Shown here: positions 1 through 6,870 of the stretch, piece after piece
Numbering within the stretch: the stretch's first letter is position 1
How the letters are laid out: each line of letters begins with the position of its first letter
Origin: a virus
Reading direction: 5' to 3' (one strand)
DNA: 26,457 nt
Virus record (IMG/VR): IMGVR_UViG_3300025083_000197
Span: 1-26,457 of that record
Notes under the pieces: generated by a model
What the model saw: only the letters and a program-made list of their open reading frames with translations
Databases searched by the model: none
Told to the model about the DNA's origin: nothing
Position numbers and translations under genes: made by a program

Positions 1-27
1 ATTAACAAACTTCTTTACTTTAGCCAT
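1..27 (-). CDS. 5' end of an unidentified minus-strand gene (partial)
   Basis: Only nine codons are visible, reading M-A-K-V-K-K-F-V-N from an ATG at 27 down to the left edge. The start is supported by a CATAAATA late-promoter element on the minus strand at 33-40. It ends 5 nt before the ATG, the same geometry seen at the other unit starts in this window. The gene is divergent from the one at 60, with 32 nt between the two start codons. The basic N-terminus is compatible with another small head or DNA-associated protein, but no function can be assigned from nine residues. Confidence 0.6.
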
Positions 28-32
28 ACAAT

Positions 33-40
33 TATTTATG
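33..40 (-). promoter_or_regulatory. T4-type late promoter (CATAAATA) for the left-edge minus-strand gene
   Basis: The plus strand reads TATTTATG, so the minus strand reads CATAAATA, one mismatch from the T4 late consensus TATAAATA. It ends 5 nt upstream of the ATG at 27. T4 late promoters are recognised by the phage sigma gp55 with co-activator gp33 and clamp gp45. Confidence 0.6.
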
Positions 41-46
41 CAATAT

Positions 47-54
47 AATAAATA
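47..54 (+). promoter_or_regulatory. T4-type late promoter (AATAAATA) for the 60-2430 unit
   Basis: AATAAATA lies 5 nt before the ATG at 60. It is separated by 6 nt from the divergent minus-strand element at 33-40. No Shine-Dalgarno sequence fits between the element and the start codon. Confidence 0.6.
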
Positions 55-59
55 ATAAT

Positions 60-872
60 ATGGAATTTAACAATTTAGTTGAGGGTATCCTACAGTCCTT
101 AAATGAGACTAAAGAAGCGCCTGATGGTTATTACTATACTGAGAAAGGTAAACTAAGAAAGGGTAATCCAGCTTCAGATGGAAGAGGGGGTCCAAAGTAT
201 GCTTCCGATCCAACTGATAGGAAAAACTACGGGCCTAGAGAGGATAATGAAGAATGTAAAAAGGGTAAGAAAAAGAAGAAAGGCCTTACTGGTTTGGCTT
301 TACTCGCTCAACAAGAGCAAGGTGAGCAGATAGGGAGAGATGGTAGAGGGTTAGGTCCGGATTCAAGAAAGGATAAGGAAGAAGATGCTGAAGATAGAGA
401 GTTCTTCTTTGGTTATGATCTTGAAAATGTTCATCCAGTTCAAGAGTTTGTAAAAGCAAATTACAAAGAGGGTGAGTATGAAATGTCTATTGGTCGTGGT
501 GATGATGTAATGAATTACTTAAAAGTTAATGTTGATCTCGATGATGAGAGAGGTAGGAAACTTTTATACATGATTGAAGATTGTGATGGTGAGGGTAATT
601 ACGATGAGGATGATTATGAAGAAGATGCTGAAGGTAAGATCGATAAAGATCGTATGAAGTGTAACTCACCTCGTAGAACATCTGGTGGCTCTAAGAAGTT
701 TGTTGTTAAAGCTTGTAAAGATGGTAAAGAGAAGATTGTTCGTTTTGGTGATCCAAACATGAAAATTAAGAAGAGTAATCCTAAACGTCGTAAGTCATTC
801 CGTGCACGTCATAAGTGTGATCAGAAAAAGGATAAGTTCTCTGCTGGTTATTGGAGCTGTAAGAAGTGGTAA
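60..872 (+). CDS. Modular charged protein with C-terminal FRARH/YWSC domain; putative internal head protein
   Basis: The product has 270 residues and no certain named function. Three segments are separated by two copies of an EEDAE spacer (residues 107-111 and 187-191): an N-terminal part rich in Gly, Lys and Arg, a mixed acidic middle (about 112-186), and a basic C-terminal domain (about 192-270). The last contains FGDPNM (229-234), RRKSFRARHKC (243-253) and YWSC (264-267). I recognise this FGDPNM...RARH.C...YWSC block as recurrent in marine phage proteins, from memory. C201, C219, C253 and C267 could bind zinc. The N-terminus MEFNNLVEG contains L-V-E|G, which fits the L/I-x-E|G/A consensus of the T4 prohead protease gp21. 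It is followed 3 nt later by the gene at 876 and starts a late unit of four genes. A packaged or head-associated DNA-binding role is inference. Confidence 0.75.
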   Translation: MEFNNLVEGILQSLNETKEAPDGYYYTEKGKLRKGNPASDGRGGPKYASDPTDRKNYGPREDNEECKKGKKKKKGLTGLALLAQQEQGEQIGRDGRGLGPDSRKDKEEDAEDREFFFGYDLENVHPVQEFVKANYKEGEYEMSIGRGDDVMNYLKVNVDLDDERGRKLLYMIEDCDGEGNYDEDDYEEDAEGKIDKDRMKCNSPRRTSGGSKKFVVKACKDGKEKIVRFGDPNMKIKKSNPKRRKSFRARHKCDQKKDKFSAGYWSCKKW

Positions 873-875
873 GTT

Positions 876-1727
876 ATGGCTATTGATCCAAACGTCAGAG
901 CACCATACCAATCCGTAGCTTACGGTGCGTATGTAGAAATTACAGATGATACTCGCTTTCCATCTGTTTCATCAACTCGTGACGGCTTTGGTGGAACAAG
1001 AACAGCTGAATATCCACACTACGCTCTATTAACTAAAGATATTGATGCTGGAACTGGTAGTGGTAATTTACCTATTGCTGCTGGTGAAGTTACTGGTTAT
1101 AGCTCGATTAACAAGTTTGGTGCTACTGACGGTGATGTAACAGATGGCACAATTTGGGATGGCAATTCTGGATCAACAGTTTATCCATATCCTGCTGCAG
1201 GTGTTATTACAATTACATCAGCTTCTAATGCTGGTGCTGATGTTGAAGTTCAAGGCTTAGATAGTAATTTCGAACCAGCTACAGAAGTTGTAGCAATTGG
1301 TGGCACAGGATCAACTACATTTTCTCGTATATTCAGAGCTATTATGGTTGATACAAACAATGATAGTGATGTTACAATTAACCAAGGTGGTAGTATAGCA
1401 GCTAAAATTATTGAAGATCAAGGTCAAACGTTGATGGCAGTTTACACAGTACCTGCTGGTAAGACTGCTTACCTTACACATGTTAATTACAGTTCTGATA
1501 AAGCTGCTACTAACTCAGCTATGCAGTTTAGATTGTTTGCTAGACCTGAGAACGGTACATTCAACATCAAAGGAGTCTTAGGCTCAGCTGGTGGTGCTGT
1601 TATTGACTATAAGTATAATGTACCTCTTAAGTTTACAGAGAAGACAGATATTAAAATAGATCTTGTTGCCGCGCAAGCTACAACATGTACAGCTACATTC
1701 GAAATCATTTTAGTAGATAACGTATAA
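876..1727 (+). CDS. Putative virion structural/decoration protein
   Basis: The product has 283 residues, is rich in Gly, Ala, Thr and Ser, almost free of Cys and probably all-beta. The C-terminal half has motifs I associate with a structural protein family of marine phages: VPAGKTAYLTHV, a stretch on Arg/Phe that includes FRLFARPENG, then PLKFTEKTDI and a terminal beta-rich FEIILVDNV. The middle (about 100-170) resembles a repeated beta-sandwich. It has no signal peptide or membrane segment. It sits 3 nt after the gene at 60, and its stop overlaps the start of the gene at 1727 by one base (TAATG), so translation is probably coupled. A head decoration, fibre or vertex role is plausible but unproven. 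Confidence 0.65.
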   Translation: MAIDPNVRAPYQSVAYGAYVEITDDTRFPSVSSTRDGFGGTRTAEYPHYALLTKDIDAGTGSGNLPIAAGEVTGYSSINKFGATDGDVTDGTIWDGNSGSTVYPYPAAGVITITSASNAGADVEVQGLDSNFEPATEVVAIGGTGSTTFSRIFRAIMVDTNNDSDVTINQGGSIAAKIIEDQGQTLMAVYTVPAGKTAYLTHVNYSSDKAATNSAMQFRLFARPENGTFNIKGVLGSAGGAVIDYKYNVPLKFTEKTDIKIDLVAAQATTCTATFEIILVDNV

Positions 1728-2188
1728 TGAAATCATTTAAAGAATTTTTTACAGAAGGTCTATGGGCAAATATCAACGCTAAGAAAAAGCGTGGTGGTAA
1801 GAGTGCTCGTAAGGGTAGTAAAGCGTATAAAGCAGCTAAAAAGGCTGGTGATAAGCTTAATAAGACAAAGCACTCTGATGAGGAAGATGCAGAAAGCAGT
1901 CCTGGAAGAGTTAAGCGTGCTGGAGCTAGCTGTAAAGGGTCAGTAACAGAGCTTCGTAAGAGAGCTAAGAAGTATGGAGGTGAAAAGGGTAAGATGTATC
2001 ACTGGTGTGCTAATATGAAGGGCGGTAAGAAGAAGAAGTCTGAGGGAGAGGAAGATGCAGAAAAGAAAGTTTCAAAGACTCGTGCAAAGTGTCAAGCTAA
2101 AGCAAAGCGTAAGTATGACGTATGGCCGTCAGCTTATGCATCTGGTTATGTTCAGAAATGCGTTAACCGTGGAGGTAATATAAAATGA
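1727..2188 (+). CDS. Three-module basic protein with capsid-targeting-like N-terminus; putative internal head protein
   Basis: The product has 153 residues, strongly basic and rich in Lys, Arg, Gly and Ala. Its N-terminus MKSFKEFFTEG closely parallels T4 internal protein I (MKTYQEFIAEA), whose leader targets proteins to the prohead core and is cut by gp21 after Glu. The equivalent cut here would follow E10. EEDAE at 52-56 and 108-112 divides the protein into three modules. The first is basic with LWANI (12-16) and KKKRGG. The second has SCKGS, LRKRAKK and YHWCANMK (about 69-98). The third has KCQAKAKRKYDVWPSAYASG (121-140). The WPSAYASG-type motif recurs in phage small proteins. The start overlaps the previous stop and its own stop overlaps the next ATG (ATGA). 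DNA binding inside the capsid is inferred from composition and the N-terminus. Confidence 0.75.
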   Translation: MKSFKEFFTEGLWANINAKKKRGGKSARKGSKAYKAAKKAGDKLNKTKHSDEEDAESSPGRVKRAGASCKGSVTELRKRAKKYGGEKGKMYHWCANMKGGKKKKSEGEEDAEKKVSKTRAKCQAKAKRKYDVWPSAYASGYVQKCVNRGGNIK

Positions 2189-2430
2189 CCCAAAAACAGC
2201 TATTAGAAAATTTAAGAGACTGGTTTAAAACACGTACAGATAAGAAGACCGGTAAAAAATTTAAGGGTTGGGTTAACTGCAAAACGGGTGGTCCTTGTGG
2301 TAGAAAGAAAGCTGGTAAGAAAGGTTCCTCATATCCTGCATGTAGGCCAACACACGCTGCATGTAAGAAAATAAAAGGTAAAAAATATAAGAAAAGAGGT
2401 CCTAAGAGGCAGCAGTGGAAAAAGAAGTAG
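2185..2430 (+). CDS. Small basic Cys-rich protein (GWVxC / PCGR / YPACRP motifs)
   Basis: The product has 81 residues, about a third of them Lys or Arg. The ordered motifs are LRDWF (10-14), GWVNC (28-32), GGPCGR (35-40), YPACRP (50-55) and AAC (58-60), so four Cys could form one zinc site. I recognise this motif order from small uncharacterised proteins in marine phages, from memory; no biochemical function is known to me. The N-terminus MTQKQLLEN also contains L-x-E at residue 8, less ideal than its neighbours because Asn follows. It overlaps the previous gene by ATGA and ends the head-like unit. A head-internal or DNA-binding role is inference. Confidence 0.7.
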   Translation: MTQKQLLENLRDWFKTRTDKKTGKKFKGWVNCKTGGPCGRKKAGKKGSSYPACRPTHAACKKIKGKKYKKRGPKRQQWKKK

Positions 2431-2432
2431 CC

Positions 2433-2440
2433 ATTAAATA
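2433..2440 (+). promoter_or_regulatory. Late-promoter-like element (ATTAAATA) for gp25
   Basis: The TAAATA core ends 5 nt before the ATG at 2446, in the 15-nt gap after the previous stop. Two mismatches to TATAAATA lie in the first two positions only. The spacing matches the other sites in the window. Confidence 0.5.
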
Positions 2441-2445
2441 TATAC

Positions 2446-2934
2446 ATGGCTCTAATAAAGATAGATACTGTATCAGTAAGTAAGGCTGATGATAATGCTA
2501 TTAAGCAAAACTATCTTTATAAAGATCTATTTTTAGATTTAAAGAACTCTTACTCCTATAACGCTCAACTTAATAGGAAAGAAGAATTAAAAGACGTAGC
2601 TGGGTTATATGATATAGAATCTATAAAAAATAGTATCGCTAACGCCCTTCTAACCTCACCTGGAGAAAAGATACTTAATCCGGAGTTTGGTATTGACCTA
2701 AGAAGATTTCTATTTGAACCGGTTGATGTTTTTACTACGCAAGAAATAAGAGCTGATATAGAGGAAAATTTACCTAACTTTGAACCTAGAATAGAGTTAG
2801 AGCGGGTTGATGTTGAAGCCCTAGAAGATGAACAACAATATAACATTCAATTACAAATAAACGTCCCTTCACTTAATGTATATGGTCTTTCACTTAGATC
2901 AGTATTAAATAGTAATGGATATAACTTCATTTAA
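2446..2934 (+). CDS. 25: Baseplate wedge subunit gp25
   Basis: The product has 162 residues, against about 132 in T4. The GPW/gp25 domain spans about 55-145, with the typical NALLTSPGE (67-74), ILNPEFGIDL (76-85) and FEPVD (90-94) sequences and a C-terminal beta hairpin with LQINVPSLNVYG. In T4, gp25 joins the baseplate wedge to the hub and nucleates sheath polymerisation. The longer N-terminus (about 50 residues) is extra relative to T4. It is followed 6 nt later by gp6, the expected wedge partner and the usual neighbour in T4-like genomes. The identification is firm. Confidence 0.92.
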   Translation: MALIKIDTVSVSKADDNAIKQNYLYKDLFLDLKNSYSYNAQLNRKEELKDVAGLYDIESIKNSIANALLTSPGEKILNPEFGIDLRRFLFEPVDVFTTQEIRADIEENLPNFEPRIELERVDVEALEDEQQYNIQLQINVPSLNVYGLSLRSVLNSNGYNFI

Positions 2935-2940
2935 AAAATT

Positions 2941-4770
2941 ATGGCTGATAAAAATAACGATTTTCTGGATTTTAATTTACCTCAAGACGCATACGCGGCT
3001 TTTGATGCAGTAAGCTTAAAAGATTTTATTGTAAAGCGCTTAAATGAGAATGAAAAGTTTACAGATCAAAATTTTGAAGGTAGTAATTTAGCTGCTATTA
3101 TAGATATAGTAGCGTATTCCTATCACGTTTTACTATTCTATCTCAACAATACTGCTACAGAGGTCTCTTTTGATCAAGCATCATTGTATGAGAATATGAA
3201 TAAAATAGTTAAAACTATTGGCTATAAACCATCAGGTAAACAAACTTCTTTAGCTTCCATTAACGCTACAGCCGCGGCAAGCTTAGCGACTGGTAATTAT
3301 ACGATTAAAAAATATTCATACTTTCTAGTTGACAACGTACAATATACTACTAACAAAGATTATAGCTTTACTATATCAGAGGCTAAAGAGCAAAGTTTAG
3401 AGGTATTAAACAAAAACGTTATTTTATATCAAGGTACTGTTGGGGAATATCCAGACTACACTGCTCAAGGAAGTGAGTTTGAAACTTTAAATATTGTTGT
3501 AGATAATATACTAGATAGTAATGATAGTAGATTTATAGCAGATAACACTATTAGTGTTTACGTTAAGGAGGTTGATTCGGGGTTATATTACGAGTATACT
3601 GAGGTTGATAGTCTTTATATTGCAGATAAAAATGAAAGAGTTTTTGAAAAGAGACTTAATGAAAGCGGACACTTCGTTATTAAGTTTGGTGACGGTATCT
3701 CAGGTAAAATGTTAACACAAGGTAGCATTGTATCTGTAAATTATATTTTATCTGACAATCAGCGCGGTATTATAAGCAAGAACGCTATTAACGGTGATAA
3801 GTTATTCGTTTATGATAGTTCACGTCAAAGGAAAATTTTCAATGATACCTATACTAATAAAGATTCTACCACTTTTGTAACCGCAGCTAATAGTTCGCTG
3901 CTAACGTTTAGCAATCCTAATAATTCTTCACCAGTAGTAGATGAAGAGACAGTTGAACAAATAAGAAAAAACGCGCCTAGTGTGTTTAACTCTCAATTAA
4001 GACTGGTCTCTACTCAAGACTATGAATCCTTTATGGAAAAAAGTTTCAATAATATAATTATTGATTCTCGAGTAGTAAATAACCAGTCGTTTATTAATGA
4101 ATATATTCAATATTTTTACAATATATGCGTAGATCCGGATAAGTCAAATAGAGTTCTAATAAATCAAATTAATTTTGCAGATAGTTGTGATTTTAATAAC
4201 GTTAATATATTTACTGTTCCAAGATTTACAGTATCTACTGATGGAGATTATCCTGAATTTTTAAGTAATTCTCTTAAAAATCTTATTATTGATTCTGCTA
4301 ATGAAAAGAAGAGTCTCTCACAGGAAGTAGTTCCTAGAGATCCAATATATATGGCATTTGATTTAGGTATTTCTAATCAAAGTGACCTAGTTCCAGAAAT
4401 TAGCCAAGATACAACTTTAGTAGTTGTAAGGGAGTCAAGAAATAAAATAAACAGTGAGAGGCTTAAGTCTCAGGTAAGCGCTGCTATATTAAATTTCTTT
4501 AATCCAGTATCAAATATGCTGGGACAAGAGTTGTCATTGAATACTTTAACATCAACTATTTTAAGTATAGAAGGTATAAAAAGAATAGAGACAAGAAATA
4601 ATAATGAAAGTATTTCCTTTAAAGGTATTTCCTTAATTTCATATAATCCGCTTTATCCTAGTGCTGATATAGAGTTGATAAATCAAAATACAACCTTACC
4701 ATATTTTAAGTTTCCTTATTTTATTAACCCTAATTCTTTATCTAGTAAAATCGTAGTAATAGATGAGTAA
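2941..4770 (+). CDS. 6: Baseplate wedge subunit gp6
   Basis: The product has 609 residues, slightly shorter than T4 gp6 (660). The N-terminal region has the conserved FEGSNLAAIIDIVAYSYHVL (65-84) and FYLNNTATEVSFDQAS stretches typical of T4-like gp6, and the central part carries a J-like region with VIKFGDGISG. In T4, gp6 dimers form the inner iris of the baseplate and link the wedges. It lies directly downstream of gp25 and overlaps the next gene by 8 nt. It has no Shine-Dalgarno sequence and is probably translated by coupling from gp25. Confidence 0.9.
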   Translation: MADKNNDFLDFNLPQDAYAAFDAVSLKDFIVKRLNENEKFTDQNFEGSNLAAIIDIVAYSYHVLLFYLNNTATEVSFDQASLYENMNKIVKTIGYKPSGKQTSLASINATAAASLATGNYTIKKYSYFLVDNVQYTTNKDYSFTISEAKEQSLEVLNKNVILYQGTVGEYPDYTAQGSEFETLNIVVDNILDSNDSRFIADNTISVYVKEVDSGLYYEYTEVDSLYIADKNERVFEKRLNESGHFVIKFGDGISGKMLTQGSIVSVNYILSDNQRGIISKNAINGDKLFVYDSSRQRKIFNDTYTNKDSTTFVTAANSSLLTFSNPNNSSPVVDEETVEQIRKNAPSVFNSQLRLVSTQDYESFMEKSFNNIIIDSRVVNNQSFINEYIQYFYNICVDPDKSNRVLINQINFADSCDFNNVNIFTVPRFTVSTDGDYPEFLSNSLKNLIIDSANEKKSLSQEVVPRDPIYMAFDLGISNQSDLVPEISQDTTLVVVRESRNKINSERLKSQVSAAILNFFNPVSNMLGQELSLNTLTSTILSIEGIKRIETRNNNESISFKGISLISYNPLYPSADIELINQNTTLPYFKFPYFINPNSLSSKIVVIDE

Positions 4771-6856
4771 AATAAATACAACGTATGCACTATTTGATGT
4801 ACATGATTATAAAAATGAAAGTGTTCTTTCTTCTTATAATTTAGATATTACTCCCTTAACCTTTAAGGCAGACTTACCTTCAACTAGCTTTTATTCAGAT
4901 ATAAATAAATTAGAAGCGCTATTCGATTTTGGTGATGGTACTACAGGAACAGGGTTAACAGCATCACACACTTACACTCTACCCGGGGAGTATAAAGTAA
5001 GAATGATAATAAATGATTGTGAAAATAATACTTTATTAGCCTCTTATTCGGTAGATATAAATATTTATGATTATTTAGAAAATACATTTTCTGTAGAAAT
5101 AGAAGATAATATTTTACCGCTTTCAGCAGGTGAATTTTCAAAACCAATTACTATAACTAACAAGGCTCCGTTTTACCAGGAAAGTAATAATATATTCTAT
5201 ACTGTATCCGGATTAACTATACCCAACTACTTTGATCTTACACCGTATAAGTTTAATCATCTTCAAAAATATTACTCCTTTTACGAAAAGTCATATATTG
5301 AGAATTTATCAGCAAATGAATATAATGAAATACCGTTTATAAGTGTAAGTGGTACAAATATATATGTAAAGTTGTCTGGCAACGAAATAGTAGATGCTAA
5401 AAGTACAGATATTGATAGTGTATTCGTAGGTACATCGGGTAGAGAATCATATTATTTTTTATCGGATCAACTTACTAGTGAGAGAATAATTATTAATTTA
5501 TTTAAAGATAGAAATAAAATCTTTAGTAAAAATAGTAGCCTAGATTATTCGCTTAACGATTATAATAATAATTTATCTATATCTCTAACAGCTAACGTTG
5601 GCACTACTTCTCTGTCTACAAATTTAAGATCTTTAACTATTAATGATAATGGGTTAACAGAGGAAGGAGACGACGAAGCACAAATTTTTGATATTAGCCC
5701 GGTGCAGTTTAAAAAGGCTCCTATACCATTCTTTGTAAAGCCTACCAGTATATCTAATTATACTGTTAAAGATTTAACTTTAAATGGTAGTATTTCAGGT
5801 AGATTGTATGATAGTAATAACCAAGAAGTAAATACATCTTACTATAGTATATCTAGTCTAAATAGCTCTATTTCCGGTATAGATACAGACTATTGGTTTT
5901 ATGGAAATTTAACTTATGATGACGGGCTTTCCGGCTTTGATTCTTTTACATTAGGAGTTAGTGCAGAGTTTGCAAACACATCTGAGACTTTTCAGTTAAC
6001 AGGTGAAAGTGTTAGTTTTAGTATATACCCTAAAGATTATTACTATTTTGCAAAAACTAATGAAGATGTTGATTATACAGAGATATTTAAAAGCTTAAGA
6101 TTTCAAGAAATCCTTTTAGATAAAAATATACTTTTTGATGATTTTATAGGTTCTATTTTTGGTAATTTAAGTTCAGATAATTCATCTCTCGGTAAGACAT
6201 TAAATGAAAAAATCTTTAACTTTATTAATAATAATACTAATATAGACACCTGTAATTTAAACAGCCTTATTAGTATAAGCAATCAACTAGATGAAGATGC
6301 CAACGTTTATGACGAATCACTCTTCAACTTTCCTCCGGCGATAGTAAGATTGATGAACATGTTTTCAACTGATTATAATCAATTTAAAGGAACTTCAAAT
6401 AAGTTTAAGGAAAATTTTAACGACAGGGGAATAACGACGAGAGATAAATATGGAAAGAATTTAGGTTCAGAAATTGATACATATTCATACACAGTGACTG
6501 CTGGTACCGATATAGTAGCTTTAGAAAAGTTTAGTAATAACTACTCTCTTCTAAATACCTATCAACCAATTTGTGCAGTAGATGCATTGCAATATAAGTT
6601 GAGTGAATTTAACAACGATTGGGGATGGCCATTAGTATTACCTAATAATTTTATCACTACTGATTTATCTAAATTTTATACATTCTACGAATATACTTCT
6701 GGTTTTGAAGGGACTGTATATGATGGAATCTTAAACTATACAGATATTTTAAATACATTTGACATAACTACTTCGCTTAGTAGTTTTAAGGGTGATAATA
6801 ACATAGAGGATGTAGCAATCCGTAACTCATTGTTCAGTAGCTTATCTATAATCTAA
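4763..6856 (+). CDS. Large tail/baseplate protein with N-terminal PKD-like domain
   Basis: The product has 697 residues and is unrecognised as a whole. A PKD-like Ig fold is visible near the N-terminus: FDFGDGT (54-60) followed by HTYTLPGEYKV (69-79). The middle is Ser/Asn-rich, probably beta. From about residue 425 the sequence becomes more helical, with YYYFAKTNED and long Asn-rich helices, ending in aromatic stretches such as NNDWGWPLVLP. Its position directly after gp6, where T4 has gp7, suggests a baseplate wedge or periphery component, but I see no clear gp7 similarity. The start overlaps the gp6 stop by 8 nt. Confidence 0.7.
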   Translation: MSKINTTYALFDVHDYKNESVLSSYNLDITPLTFKADLPSTSFYSDINKLEALFDFGDGTTGTGLTASHTYTLPGEYKVRMIINDCENNTLLASYSVDINIYDYLENTFSVEIEDNILPLSAGEFSKPITITNKAPFYQESNNIFYTVSGLTIPNYFDLTPYKFNHLQKYYSFYEKSYIENLSANEYNEIPFISVSGTNIYVKLSGNEIVDAKSTDIDSVFVGTSGRESYYFLSDQLTSERIIINLFKDRNKIFSKNSSLDYSLNDYNNNLSISLTANVGTTSLSTNLRSLTINDNGLTEEGDDEAQIFDISPVQFKKAPIPFFVKPTSISNYTVKDLTLNGSISGRLYDSNNQEVNTSYYSISSLNSSISGIDTDYWFYGNLTYDDGLSGFDSFTLGVSAEFANTSETFQLTGESVSFSIYPKDYYYFAKTNEDVDYTEIFKSLRFQEILLDKNILFDDFIGSIFGNLSSDNSSLGKTLNEKIFNFINNNTNIDTCNLNSLISISNQLDEDANVYDESLFNFPPAIVRLMNMFSTDYNQFKGTSNKFKENFNDRGITTRDKYGKNLGSEIDTYSYTVTAGTDIVALEKFSNNYSLLNTYQPICAVDALQYKLSEFNNDWGWPLVLPNNFITTDLSKFYTFYEYTSGFEGTVYDGILNYTDILNTFDITTSLSSFKGDNNIEDVAIRNSLFSSLSII

Positions 6857-6864
6857 AATAAATA
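6857..6864 (+). promoter_or_regulatory. T4-type late promoter (AATAAATA) for the 6871-10301 unit
   Basis: AATAAATA begins directly after the TAA at 6854-6856 and ends 6 nt before the ATG at 6871. There is one mismatch to TATAAATA, at the first base. Confidence 0.6.
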
Positions 6865-6870
6865 ATATTA

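Noticed and set aside
2163-2447. 94-codon minus-strand open frame opposite the small basic gene
   Set aside because: It is a shadow of the Lys-rich plus-strand gene: the antisense product is Phe/Leu/Pro-rich and the plus-strand product has conserved motifs and coupled starts.
4771-4785. AATAAATA followed by an ATG 6 nt later, near the start of the gene at 4763
   Set aside because: The ATG is out of frame with the real gene and opens no useful frame. The element falls just after the genuine start.
4900-5063. Exact TATAAATA at 4900-4907 and 5056-5063
   Set aside because: Both lie well inside the coding sequence of the gene at 4763 and are not placed 5-7 nt before a credible start. They show that the motif alone can arise by chance in AT-rich codons.
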